Shown here: in pieces, positions 9,372 through 18,630 of the stretch
Layout: every line of letters begins with the position of its first letter
Position numbering within the stretch: the stretch's first letter is position 1
From: Aliivibrio sifiae
Lineage (GTDB): Bacteria > Pseudomonadota > Gammaproteobacteria > Enterobacterales > Vibrionaceae
Direction of reading: 5' to 3'
Length of the DNA: 64,000 bases
NCBI RefSeq assembly: GCF_002954715.1
Contig: NZ_MSCP01000002.1
Span: 1,435,569-1,499,568, forward strand
Position numbers and translations under genes: made by a program
The notes under the pieces: model-generated
Database searches by the model: none
The model's input: the letters and a program-made list of their open reading frames with translations, nothing else
Told to the model about the DNA's origin: nothing

Positions 9372-10741
9372 TGACAAAATCAACTCGTCCGAATGCATTT
9401 TTAATGTTAAGTTTATTGACGACATGGCATCCTATCAGCCATGCCAGTGAGTTGTCAGCGTTAATTAATGAAGCATTAGAAAACAATTATCAAATCATAA
9501 ACTCTAGATACGAAGTAGAGTCATCTGAGTTCGATCAAAGTATTAGTGGTGCCTTCTTTTATCCAACCATTAATGCCAGTGCAAATACCACATGGAATGA
9601 TTCAGAAGTCGATTCCACTACCTCATCAAGCAATGAATACAATAGCTATGGTTATCGAGTGTCTGTCTCTCAAACGATTTTAGACATGTCAAAAATTCGC
9701 TCTTATCAAGAAAGTGGCATTGACTTACAAATCAATAAACTAAAGCACGATAAGATAGTTAACGACATTATTATTCAAGTGGTAGAGAATTACTTTTCAT
9801 ACTTGAAATATCACTCCCAGAAAAAAGCGACCGATGCTCAATTTCGCTCATCAGAAGCTCGATTAAAACAGATCCGTCGTAATAATGAATTAGGAAATTT
9901 ACCTAAAACTGACGTGTATGAAACTCAAGCTCAAAAAGAATCCACCTATAAGAAATTGGCCGACATTCGTAAACGTATTAACCTTGCTTTAGTGCAGTTA
10001 CAATCTACCACTCAGGCACCTATCAGACCCTCTTACGATGTTAAACTTAATAATCAATATGCTGAAATTGATTACTATGAAAAAAGCACGCTTGAAAAGA
10101 ACTTGATTGGTAGTAACTATGATATTGCGATTGCGAAATCCAATTTAGATAAATCCAAACGGTCACTGACTCAATCTCGTTCTGATTTCTATCCGACACT
10201 ATCTGCATCGGCTAATTATGAATACACCGACAGTAATTTTGATAGTTCAAAAACAGACGACGCTACCTATGCACTTACTTTAGATATACCGATTGTAAAT
10301 GGTGGCTCGGATTACTACGATTACCAAAAAAGTAAAACAAAAATTAGCCAATTTTCATCGCAATATGATCAAGCCGTAAATGATAATCGCGTCAACTTTG
10401 AAGAACTTATCTACAGTATCAATACCAATGTCGAATCTTTAGCTATTTTAAAATCCATCATAAAATCTAACTACCTTGTCTATAAAGGCAATCAACGCGC
10501 ATTTAAGTTAGGCACAAAAACCTTAACTGACTTACTGAATTCTGAATCTGATCTGTACGACAATATTCGTGAGTATCACTCAAATCAGTACGATTACATC
10601 ATTAACATGACCAAGCTTTACGCTTTATTTGGGGCGGTTGATTTGGCTTCTCTTGAAGATATTTCCAATAAAATGGAGCCCATCAGTGACACTTTTGATA
10701 TTACTATTTTAGAGCGATTCACTGCAGGAGGAGTTAAGTAA
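9371..10741 (+). CDS. TolC-family outer-membrane channel of type I secretion
   Basis: 456 residues with a Sec signal peptide ending near SHAS, followed by two repeats of the outer-membrane efflux protein fold: long coiled-coil helices and two beta segments in each half. Asp/Asn-rich helix tips and the usual length fit the family. It is translationally coupled on both sides (TAATG at both junctions), between the pseudokinase and the first ABC gene. It is the only TolC-type gene in the window although two sets of ABC and adaptor genes are present, so it may serve both. Confidence 0.92.
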   Translation: MTKSTRPNAFLMLSLLTTWHPISHASELSALINEALENNYQIINSRYEVESSEFDQSISGAFFYPTINASANTTWNDSEVDSTTSSSNEYNSYGYRVSVSQTILDMSKIRSYQESGIDLQINKLKHDKIVNDIIIQVVENYFSYLKYHSQKKATDAQFRSSEARLKQIRRNNELGNLPKTDVYETQAQKESTYKKLADIRKRINLALVQLQSTTQAPIRPSYDVKLNNQYAEIDYYEKSTLEKNLIGSNYDIAIAKSNLDKSKRSLTQSRSDFYPTLSASANYEYTDSNFDSSKTDDATYALTLDIPIVNGGSDYYDYQKSKTKISQFSSQYDQAVNDNRVNFEELIYSINTNVESLAILKSIIKSNYLVYKGNQRAFKLGTKTLTDLLNSESDLYDNIREYHSNQYDYIINMTKLYALFGAVDLASLEDISNKMEPISDTFDITILERFTAGGVK

Positions 10742-12321
10742 TGAATAAACTCCATTATTTACCACGACTTGGATTCTTCGACACGGTCTTTTTATTTGCA
10801 TCAAGTTTAACAACAACCCTACTCGGCTTGGTGTTACCTTTTTCTATTTTGATTATTTTTGATCGTATTCTACCGAACAATTCAAGCTCTTCTCTTTACT
10901 TCATTTTTGCCATTATTTTGGTCGCTATCTTTCTAGATTATAAAGTGAAAAGCTTAGAGGATTCGATGGTGTCTCGTATTGGTAATCGTTTTGAAAAGAA
11001 AATAACCAATCAATTATTTCAGGCTATCTGTCATTCAAACTTATCTCTTTTTAAACGATTAGAAACTGGCGAATATTTAGAACGATTAACCACCATTCCG
11101 GGACTAAAATCCTTCTTTAGTGGCGATCTTATTCGCTCTGTTATTAATGCGTTTACCTGCTTAATTACTCTTTTGATCATCAGTGTTATTAACCCGGGGG
11201 CAGGGATAATCCTCACTCTTTCCTCGTTATTTTTATTATTGGTCTCTCTTCGTTTATCCAAAACAAAAATAGAATTAATGGAAAGAAAGTCTGATATTGA
11301 AGGTGTAACTAACTCAAAAGTGATTGAAATTATCTCTTATCCTTTAGATATTAAAAGTCGTTCAATGGAATATCGCTTAGAAAACCTAATGGAAACAATG
11401 GTAAATGAACGAGAACACCACACGACAGAATTTGAAAAACAAGAATCTCGATTTAATCTCACTTTACATTTAATTCAACAGCTCGCGGTTACTTTTACTG
11501 TCGTAAGTAGTGCTATTGCAGTGATTAATTTAGATATTAGCCAAGGGGTAATGGCCGCAATCATCCTATTAACGAATCGCTACTTTGCCCCATACCAACA
11601 GACCATGAGAACGATTAGCCAATGGCGTGTAAATAAAAGTTATATCCAACGATTAAACGATATTTTATCAATGGAAGAGTCTCAACAAAGAGCAACGCCC
11701 CCTCAACCAACACCACGCGTACTGAGTTACCACGGCAGCAATGATTATCACTTTACAGCTGAAAAAATCTCGATCATCTCTGGTCCTTCTGGCTCAGGAA
11801 AATCATCGATAGTAAAAGCCTTTACTAATAAGCCATTAACTCAAGAATATCGCTTATCAATAAATGGATTACAAGCAGATAACTATTATCAATCCGATAC
11901 GATAAGTAATGTGATCCTAGTTGATAAACACAGTACTTTTGTTGACGGAACAATCATTGACAACATCACCTGTTTTCGCCCCCAACTTCATAAAGCGGCG
12001 TATTCTCTTTGTGAAGCATTATCAATAAAGAACGACATTGATGATCTCAAACTCGGTTTTTATACCGACATTACCACCACAGGTATCAAGCCTTTTTCTC
12101 GGAAAATACATTTTGCATTATTAATTGTACGTGCATTATTGAGTAATAAAAAAATCATTCTAATTGACGATTTTGATTTGGTTTTTGACGACGATTTCAG
12201 TCTCAATTTACTCTCTTGTCTTCGCCCTCGTATTCAATCTTATTTATTTGTCATTGTGAGTAATAAAATTCAAGACACTGACATTAAGATTCAACATACT
12301 CCTATAAATGAGGTCGCTTAG
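10741..12321 (+). CDS. Degenerate ABC half-transporter of type I secretion operon
   Basis: 526 residues: an N-terminal transmembrane domain of about six helices (15-280) and a C-terminal ATPase domain. Walker A is intact (GPSGSGKSS, 348-356). The other motifs are eroded: the Q-loop position reads LVDKH, the signature LSGGQ is replaced by about IKPFS (449-453), Walker B ends IDD instead of DE (476-477), and the H-loop histidine is Asn (VSNK). No C39-type domain is present. It lies directly before a second half-transporter and probably forms a heterodimer with it. The reading frame is intact and the strong GGAGG site suggests real expression, so this does not look like a pseudogene. Confidence 0.85.
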   Translation: MNKLHYLPRLGFFDTVFLFASSLTTTLLGLVLPFSILIIFDRILPNNSSSSLYFIFAIILVAIFLDYKVKSLEDSMVSRIGNRFEKKITNQLFQAICHSNLSLFKRLETGEYLERLTTIPGLKSFFSGDLIRSVINAFTCLITLLIISVINPGAGIILTLSSLFLLLVSLRLSKTKIELMERKSDIEGVTNSKVIEIISYPLDIKSRSMEYRLENLMETMVNEREHHTTEFEKQESRFNLTLHLIQQLAVTFTVVSSAIAVINLDISQGVMAAIILLTNRYFAPYQQTMRTISQWRVNKSYIQRLNDILSMEESQQRATPPQPTPRVLSYHGSNDYHFTAEKISIISGPSGSGKSSIVKAFTNKPLTQEYRLSINGLQADNYYQSDTISNVILVDKHSTFVDGTIIDNITCFRPQLHKAAYSLCEALSIKNDIDDLKLGFYTDITTTGIKPFSRKIHFALLIVRALLSNKKIILIDDFDLVFDDDFSLNLLSCLRPRIQSYLFVIVSNKIQDTDIKIQHTPINEVA

Positions 12322-12322
12322 T

Positions 12323-14476
12323 ATGGATACATTAATTGCCTTTGATGAGATACAAGAGCGCCTTCATCATTTTAAAAACGGACACTTACACACTCGATAT
12401 TCAGAGAATCCATTATTACTTGGGTTAGCTTACACCTTAGTGGCACTTGAGTGGGAGGGTACACCAGATATTCTTTCTGATGCATTTTTGTCTGACGAGA
12501 AACACGCCCTTTCATTCAATAAAACACTGACTCGCCTTGGCTATCAATGCATTGAAAGTAACATTACTCACGCCGACCAATTTCTCGAGATTGATTGCCC
12601 GAGTTTTATCACATTGCACGATCAGCATTATATATTATTAAATTTTGACGACGGTATTCTCTATCTTTACGACTATGAAAATGACATAACCATAGAGAGT
12701 GAAGCAAAAGGAAAGATCTTAGCCCAAGTATGTGCGATTTCTAAATATTCTCGTTTATTTAGAGAGCCACCACCAGAATCACAAGATAAGCGTAATTGGA
12801 TAAAGCATGTGTTTTATCATTACAATAATGAGTTCAAAAGCCTTGCGTTATTAAGCCTTTTAATTAGCTTACTAGGTACACTACAACCCTTCTTTATTAT
12901 GGGTGTATATACCTTTGCATTAACTGCAGATTCAGTCTCAACACTTTATTGGCTTGCCTCTGGAGCGGTTGTCATTGCGGGTATGGAATATCTATTTAAA
13001 AAACAACGCATGACTATTTTAAATACGTCAGGCCAAGAGTTAGCTCGTTATATTTCTTATCAGGTCATATCAAAATTACTGTGGCTACCGTATGCATTAA
13101 CATCAAATGCGGCGACCTCTTCTCAGCTTGCTCGTTTAAAGGACATTGATCAATTTCGTAAATTGGTGACCGCAGAATCGAGTTTAAGTTACTTTGATTT
13201 ACCTTTCATTTTTATCTTCTTAATCGCCATTTTCATTATGTCTAGCAGTGCTGCTATCACTGTTATTATTGGTATCGCTATTATGGTTTTATTCTGTATT
13301 TATGCACGGTACATTTATATGCAAGCCACATCAAAAAGCTCTCGTGCAAATGCAATGGTGTCTTATCAATGGAATGAAGTGCTTGGGAACGTTAATTCAA
13401 TTCAAAAGTTGCCGCTATTATCCGTGATTAAGTCTCGCTTCAATTCAGCCTTAACCCAACGTTTACAAGACTCTCATCATGTTTCTGTTACTAACTCTAA
13501 AATACAACAGCTGGGTAGCAGTTTTATTCAAGTCATCGGTACAACAACCATTGTTATCGCGGTGAATGCAGTTATGGCTGGCGATACCAACCCAGGAGCT
13601 ATGCTTGCCATTATTATTTTAGTTTGGAAAACACTTACGCCAATTATGGGAATTTATAACTCATTAGCTAAAATAGACACCATTAAAGCCTCAACTGCAC
13701 AAATCAATGCATTAATGTCTTTAGATGATGATAAGAGTCGCATTGAAAAAAGTCCGCCAATTCACCAATTCAGTGGCGCACTGTCCATCAATGGCCTATC
13801 TCATCGCTATCAAGGGGTAAATAAAGGGCTAACCAATCTCTCTTTTACCATTAAAGCTGGCAGTAAAGTGTCAGTTTGTGCACCATCAGGAAGTGGAAAA
13901 ACAACATTAATGAATATTCTTGGCGGTATTGAATCTCGTTTCCAAGGACGCTTATTATGCGATGGGTATAATGTAAATCAATTCAACAATTTTAGATTCC
14001 GTAACAGTATTTGTTATGTTCCTTTTAATATGCATTTATACCACGGTACGGTTCACGCAAATTACACCATGTATAATGGTTATGTCCCGCCAACCTTTAT
14101 TGACGAAATGCTTAACTTTCTTGATTTATTACCTTATCTTCCTCAAGGAAAAAACACCTTACTAAGTGCTGATTTCCTTTCATCCATACCCGATGGAATA
14201 CTGCGCAAACTGACCCTTGCCATTGGCATTGGATATTGCAGAAAAAGAGTCGTAATAATGGATGAGCCTTTTGTTGGTTCTGAACATGAGAACAGTAAGT
14301 ATCTGACCTCATTATTTAACAAATATTTAAGTAATAGTACCGTTATTTTTACGACGACAAGTAAGTCAATGGTTGCCCTTTCAGATCAATGCTTATTACT
14401 TGAAAAAGACGGTTCTCAGAAGTTTTATGGTACACCAGATAAAGTATTACAAGCAGCGCCTCTAATGCTGACTTAG
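12323..14476 (+). CDS. ABC half-transporter with C39-like N-terminal domain
   Basis: About 717 residues. The ATG at 12323 is preferred over one at 12308 because TGAGGT lies 9 nt before it and it directly follows the upstream stop. Residues 1-140 resemble a C39-peptidase-like domain without a catalytic cysteine, as in transporters of RTX toxins and large adhesins. Transmembrane helices follow (about 150-445), then an ATPase domain with intact Walker A (APSGSGKTT) and Walker B (VVIMDEPF). The signature position reads IPDGI, the Q-loop reads YVPFN and the H-loop reads FTTTS. With the preceding gene this gives a pair in which neither partner has a canonical LSGGQ. Its stop lies 1 nt from the convergent GH16 gene. 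Confidence 0.87.
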   Translation: MDTLIAFDEIQERLHHFKNGHLHTRYSENPLLLGLAYTLVALEWEGTPDILSDAFLSDEKHALSFNKTLTRLGYQCIESNITHADQFLEIDCPSFITLHDQHYILLNFDDGILYLYDYENDITIESEAKGKILAQVCAISKYSRLFREPPPESQDKRNWIKHVFYHYNNEFKSLALLSLLISLLGTLQPFFIMGVYTFALTADSVSTLYWLASGAVVIAGMEYLFKKQRMTILNTSGQELARYISYQVISKLLWLPYALTSNAATSSQLARLKDIDQFRKLVTAESSLSYFDLPFIFIFLIAIFIMSSSAAITVIIGIAIMVLFCIYARYIYMQATSKSSRANAMVSYQWNEVLGNVNSIQKLPLLSVIKSRFNSALTQRLQDSHHVSVTNSKIQQLGSSFIQVIGTTTIVIAVNAVMAGDTNPGAMLAIIILVWKTLTPIMGIYNSLAKIDTIKASTAQINALMSLDDDKSRIEKSPPIHQFSGALSINGLSHRYQGVNKGLTNLSFTIKAGSKVSVCAPSGSGKTTLMNILGGIESRFQGRLLCDGYNVNQFNNFRFRNSICYVPFNMHLYHGTVHANYTMYNGYVPPTFIDEMLNFLDLLPYLPQGKNTLLSADFLSSIPDGILRKLTLAIGIGYCRKRVVIMDEPFVGSEHENSKYLTSLFNKYLSNSTVIFTTTSKSMVALSDQCLLLEKDGSQKFYGTPDKVLQAAPLMLT

Positions 14477-14477
14477 G

Positions 14478-15275
14478 CTACTTATCGTTACCACATGACT
14501 GTTCAGGCTGAAATGAAAGGTTACGATAGGTACCGCTTAATGGCTGATTCAAAGCACTAACCTTTCCAGCCCAAGACGATAGTTTATTATCCACAGGCCA
14601 AACGTTAGCCATGATTTTTAACCGAGAATCAAGAATGGTTGGCGTCGGATTATTTTTTGACCGCACAACTTCATAACGCATTACTCCATCCACAAACCAC
14701 TGAATTTTATCTTCTTTCCATAACATCGCGTATTGATGAAACTCTTTCGATGCATCGAAACCTAACGGGATCAACACGGCATTGTCACTAAGATACTCAT
14801 CATCATTCGCCCAAAAGTTAAACTGCACAACTCTGGTGTTTTTACCTAAAAATTCAATATCAATTTCATTATGCATTCCATTACTGCCTTCATGTTTATC
14901 ATGCTCGCCTGAAAAGAGAAAAAAGGACGTAATAATCCCAGGAGAAGATATAGGTTTTACTTCTACCGAAAAGCAACCATAACCATAAAAATGCCGACTG
15001 CGTAACTCACCCGAACGGTACTTGTTTTGTTCATTACTTTGAGGGGCATCACTCACCTCAATATTCATTCCTACCTCAGAGAAATCAATCGCACCTTCTT
15101 CCCATCTATTTAAAAACGGAAAACCATTACTCCAATGGTGGGAGCGTTCAAATAAATCACGATTTAACTCCTTAAGAGGCTCAGAGAAATAGCGATCATT
15201 ACATTCATCCACATTACACGCTCCCGCAGTAAAAGAAGAGAGTCCAATAAGGAACAACGCATCGTATTTATTCAT
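14478..15275 (-). CDS. GH16-family secreted beta-glucanase
   Basis: About 265 residues from the ATG at 15275 (AAGGA five nt upstream; a GTG three bases earlier is less well spaced). It has a hydrophobic N-terminal export signal ending near TAGAC, so a lipoprotein form is possible although the lipobox is imperfect. The GH16 catalytic signature NEIDIEFLG is complete, with both glutamates and the central aspartate, and supporting Trp-rich strands (LWKEDKIQWFVDG) match ExoK/lichenase-type enzymes that cut beta-1,3/1,4 glucans. It overlaps the DUF3131 gene upstream by 8 nt. It likely trims or releases a glycan made nearby; the true substrate is unknown. Confidence 0.9.
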   Translation of the reverse strand: MNKYDALFLIGLSSFTAGACNVDECNDRYFSEPLKELNRDLFERSHHWSNGFPFLNRWEEGAIDFSEVGMNIEVSDAPQSNEQNKYRSGELRSRHFYGYGCFSVEVKPISSPGIITSFFLFSGEHDKHEGSNGMHNEIDIEFLGKNTRVVQFNFWANDDEYLSDNAVLIPLGFDASKEFHQYAMLWKEDKIQWFVDGVMRYEVVRSKNNPTPTILDSRLKIMANVWPVDNKLSSWAGKVSALNQPLSGTYRNLSFQPEQSCGNDK

Positions 15276-16746
15276 CACTGTCCTTATTATCTATCGGCAT
15301 CGTTATCGACTTATTATTAAGATTAGTGTCTTTATTTAACATCGGAGTGTTATGTCTCACCTTGTATAATAAAGAAGACAAAATCATTGAGTTGGTATTA
15401 ATGTTATAAGCGGTATTAACCGATTTATCGCTGTAGATGCCCGTTGGAACAGAGCGAGAATACAAGCTATGACTGATTACTTTTTCAACCAAACGCTCTG
15501 CATATTCATCGTTATAAATAACCCCTAAACCAAAAGCGACTTTATTGCTAAACACTTGAAATACTTCTATTGGTTTTCCTCCTGCCGAAGTACTTAACCA
15601 ACTTTTTCCATAAAAGTAGAGATTGTTATAAGCAAACCACGGCGTTTGATTCATGGCATCTTCTGCAAATACCCACAATTTTTTACTTTGTGTTTCCTTC
15701 GCTTTATGTAGGGTATAAATAGTATCAAGCTGATCCCACCACACACTTCCTTTACTCAATTCTAAGCGAGTTAACACATAAGGATCTGGTGTTGAAAATG
15801 GCATATTTCTTGAGTCGATATAAAAAGGAACACCATCAATAGAGACTTGTTTTACTGCCGTTCTCTGATAGCTTTCACTGACATCAAAACCAAACAAAGC
15901 AAAACCAGAGGCGGCATATTGTAGGTAACCTAAGCGACCTTCCTGGCGATAATGCTCGCTTTTTTTTCCTAATTTAGTGCCATATAACGTATTTTTATGA
16001 ACCGCAGAAGCAAGTGACCACTCACTTGCAATACGATTAACTAAAGGAGATAGTGAAGGTTTTTCTTGTTTGATGATGTGTAACCAAATCAATAATCGAC
16101 CAATATCTAATGCCGACCAACCATTACCATTACTCGCTGTTTCGCTGTACCTTCCTGATGGTTTGCCTGTTTTTGTACTGTATTCTCGATTTGGCAGTTT
16201 ACCTTGGTACAAAGGTGCATTCAGCAAAGTGGTTAATAATATTTCTAATTTACGATTGGTAAGGTCTTCTGATTGTAACCCTAATCCTTCAAGAGAGAGT
16301 TGAGCACTAATATCGCTCGCAACATCCCACATGGTCACGTGTTGGTAACCCTGCACTGAATCAGTAAGCCCTGTGCTTTTATTCCAATTTCGTTCAAAAT
16401 AATATTGCGCTTTTTTAGCTAATAATTTTTCATTTCGAGAAAGTGCAACCAAAGGAAGGGAAGAGTCGAGAGAAGAAGCCTTTTCTTCTTTCACAAATAC
16501 TGTCGTTGTCTTTGTTGCTTCAATCGACACCGTACTTTCACCAGTCACATCCTGTTCAAGCTCAAGAGGTGCAATCACAATTGAACGACGCTGAAAAGTG
16601 GAAACGGGTTGTTCTGATTGTGTTTCACTAGGCGCAACAGAGCGCTTCCCATAAAAACTAGGGGAACCCGTTTCTGCTATTACCGATATTGAAAATGAGG
16701 ATAAAACAATCCCTATAAGCACTAGCCAAACTCTAATTAGGCCCAT
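15268..16746 (-). CDS. Exported DUF3131 protein
   Basis: 492 residues. The ATG at 16746 has AGGAGG four nt upstream, whereas a GTG at 16749 would sit almost on it. A Sec signal peptide ends near VIA|ET and is followed by about 90 low-complexity residues. The DUF3131 core (about 125-470) has WDVASDIS, LPNREYST, GWSALDIGRLLIWL, EGRLGYLQYAA and PWFAYNNLYF. The family is predicted to form a helical toroid like glycan-active enzymes, but its activity is not established. It forms a two-gene unit with the GH16 enzyme and is a paralogue of the three tandem DUF3131 genes at 32-36 kb. Confidence 0.85.
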   Translation of the reverse strand: MGLIRVWLVLIGIVLSSFSISVIAETGSPSFYGKRSVAPSETQSEQPVSTFQRRSIVIAPLELEQDVTGESTVSIEATKTTTVFVKEEKASSLDSSLPLVALSRNEKLLAKKAQYYFERNWNKSTGLTDSVQGYQHVTMWDVASDISAQLSLEGLGLQSEDLTNRKLEILLTTLLNAPLYQGKLPNREYSTKTGKPSGRYSETASNGNGWSALDIGRLLIWLHIIKQEKPSLSPLVNRIASEWSLASAVHKNTLYGTKLGKKSEHYRQEGRLGYLQYAASGFALFGFDVSESYQRTAVKQVSIDGVPFYIDSRNMPFSTPDPYVLTRLELSKGSVWWDQLDTIYTLHKAKETQSKKLWVFAEDAMNQTPWFAYNNLYFYGKSWLSTSAGGKPIEVFQVFSNKVAFGLGVIYNDEYAERLVEKVISHSLYSRSVPTGIYSDKSVNTAYNINTNSMILSSLLYKVRHNTPMLNKDTNLNNKSITMPIDNKDSDE

Positions 16747-16772
16747 CACACCTCCTTTGTGTGTACCTCCTA

Positions 16773-16784
16773 AGCATAGGATAA
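16773..16784 (-). promoter_or_regulatory. -10-like element TTATCCTATGCT upstream of DUF3131/GH16 unit
   Basis: Minus-strand TTATCCTATGCT lies 27 nt before the DUF3131 ATG. TTACGAA begins 21 nt before the TCC, exactly as in the divergent promoter at 16868-16878, giving a matched -35/-10-like pair. Confidence 0.55.
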
Positions 16785-16867
16785 CTCAGTGCATTTTCGT
16801 AAAAATAATCATCAATGATTTAAAGCATTAAGAAAATACCTTTTCCCATTACGAATACGACATTCTT

Positions 16868-16878
16868 TTTCCTATACT
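16868..16878 (+). promoter_or_regulatory. -10-like element TTTCCTATACT upstream of second T1SS
   Basis: TTTCCTATACT contains CTATACT, an RpoS-type -10, 38 nt before the TTG start. TTACGAA begins 21 nt before the TCC, the same spacing as in the divergent DUF3131 promoter. Confidence 0.55.
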
Positions 16879-16915
16879 TCTTTCATTGGATTAATCTTAA
16901 TACCGAGGTGTGCTT

Positions 16916-18616
16916 TTGTTTAAGGATAAACTGAAAGAATCACTATCAGACACCAAGAAAGACATCTCTTTCGCGTTGTTATTTAGCTGTGCTATTAATT
17001 TTTTGGTTCTTACATTACCTATTTACAGTTTACAACTTTTTGACCGAGTGCTTGGCAGCTCTAGCCTAGATACTCTTTATGCTTTGTTGTTCATTGCCGT
17101 TTTTTTATTAACTGCACAATCTGTGATTGAATATTTTCGTATCGCCTTGTTGCAACGTTCAGGATTAAAACTCGATGTTTCAATCAGCTCTATCATGTTA
17201 TCCGAAAGCATTCGACAATCAGCCATGTCAAAAAACATTAATAAACAAGGGCTGCAAGATCTGTCTGAGATAAGACGCTTTTTATTATCCCCTTCTAGCT
17301 CTGCTATTTTTGATATGCCGTGGATCCCTCTTTTCCTTAGCATTTTATTTATGCTCCATCCTGCTATTGGCTTAATCACCTTATCTGGTTGCGTTATTTT
17401 TATTATTTTAGCGATTGTGATGATGCATTCAGCGAAAGAATCAACGATAGAAAGTAATAAGGTCGCGACAAAAACCACATTAGAATTAAACGATTACCTT
17501 CGCAATGCATCGACACTAAAGGCGATGGGAATGTCTGAGAGCATTGGGAATTATTGGAATAAAAAAAATCACAAGATGCTAAATTTACAATGGGTTGTGA
17601 ACTCTCGTATCGGACAACTACTTGCTATCAGCCGTTATTTTCGAACTATTTTACAAGTCTTGATTTTAACGGTTGGTGTTATGCTAGCGCTGCAACAAGA
17701 CATTGGAACAGGAGCTATTATCGCCAGTTCCATTATCATGGGTCGAGTATTATCCCCTTTTGAGCAAGCCGTGAATGGCTGGAAATCATGGTATAGCGCA
17801 TTTAGAGCTTACCAACGACTTAAACATTTTTCTTTTCTTGAAGAAAACGCAGCTAAAACCGCGCTTCCAAACCCTAAGGGCGACATTATTTTTCAAAATG
17901 TCGGGTTAAAGCTTCCACATAAAAAAGAACCTGTTTTGCAAAACATCAACTTCAAATTAGGTCATGGAAATGCACTCGCTATTTTGGGGAATTCAGGTTC
18001 TGGCAAATCAACCTTAGTTTCTTTATTAATGGGGATCCACACACCTAGCGTCGGTTCTATAAAAATAGACGGTGCAGCCATTCACCTCTGGCCTGAAAAG
18101 CAGTTTGGCCAACATATTGGGTATTTACCACAGCAAGTGGCTTTATTATCGGGAACGATTGCTGAAAATATTTGCCGCTTCACCAATGCTCCAGATAGAG
18201 ACATTATTGCTGCCGCTCGCTTAACTTGTATCCATGAACTAATTATCTCCCTCCCTCAAGGTTACGATACGTACTTAGAAGAAGGAGGCAGCTCCCAACT
18301 CTCCGGTGGACAAAAGCAACGCATCGCCTTAGCCAGAGCGGTATTTTCTAACCCTTCTATTCTTGTTCTCGATGAACCCAATTCAAATCTCGATCCCGAA
18401 GGGGAAATCGCGTTAGCCATTGTTCTTCAATACTGCAAAGAAAAGAAAATAACAGTCATCATGATCAGTCATCGTCCAGGATTTTTACGTCAAATGGATT
18501 GGGTAATTTCATTAAAAGACGGCCAAGTTCAAAAAGCAGGGCCATCAAAACTGTTCTTAGAAGACATGTCGGCGATTGATAGCGCTAACTCTACCCCCGT
18601 TCCACAACCCGCTTGA
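16916..18616 (+). CDS. Type I secretion ABC transporter, intact ATPase
   Basis: About 566 residues. The TTG at 16916 is preferred because GAGG lies 7 nt upstream; the GTG at 16910 is only 1 nt from it. A six-helix transmembrane domain (about 15-300) lacks a C39 domain, as in PrtD-type exporters. The ATPase is complete: Walker A GNSGSGKST, Q-loop YLPQQ, signature LSGGQKQR, Walker B ILVLDEP and H-loop SHR. It overlaps the adaptor gene region that follows. The RTX protein at 21-25 kb and the adhesin at 1-5 kb are the candidate cargoes. All motifs match working exporters, in contrast to the degenerate pair at 10.7-14.5 kb. Confidence 0.92.
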   Translation: MFKDKLKESLSDTKKDISFALLFSCAINFLVLTLPIYSLQLFDRVLGSSSLDTLYALLFIAVFLLTAQSVIEYFRIALLQRSGLKLDVSISSIMLSESIRQSAMSKNINKQGLQDLSEIRRFLLSPSSSAIFDMPWIPLFLSILFMLHPAIGLITLSGCVIFIILAIVMMHSAKESTIESNKVATKTTLELNDYLRNASTLKAMGMSESIGNYWNKKNHKMLNLQWVVNSRIGQLLAISRYFRTILQVLILTVGVMLALQQDIGTGAIIASSIIMGRVLSPFEQAVNGWKSWYSAFRAYQRLKHFSFLEENAAKTALPNPKGDIIFQNVGLKLPHKKEPVLQNINFKLGHGNALAILGNSGSGKSTLVSLLMGIHTPSVGSIKIDGAAIHLWPEKQFGQHIGYLPQQVALLSGTIAENICRFTNAPDRDIIAAARLTCIHELIISLPQGYDTYLEEGGSSQLSGGQKQRIALARAVFSNPSILVLDEPNSNLDPEGEIALAIVLQYCKEKKITVIMISHRPGFLRQMDWVISLKDGQVQKAGPSKLFLEDMSAIDSANSTPVPQPA

Positions 18617-18630
18617 GCAAGGATTATTTT

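Noticed and set aside
10741-12321. Pseudogene call for the degenerate ABC gene
   Set aside because: The frame is full length, coupled on both sides and has a strong ribosome site; motif loss alone does not show decay.
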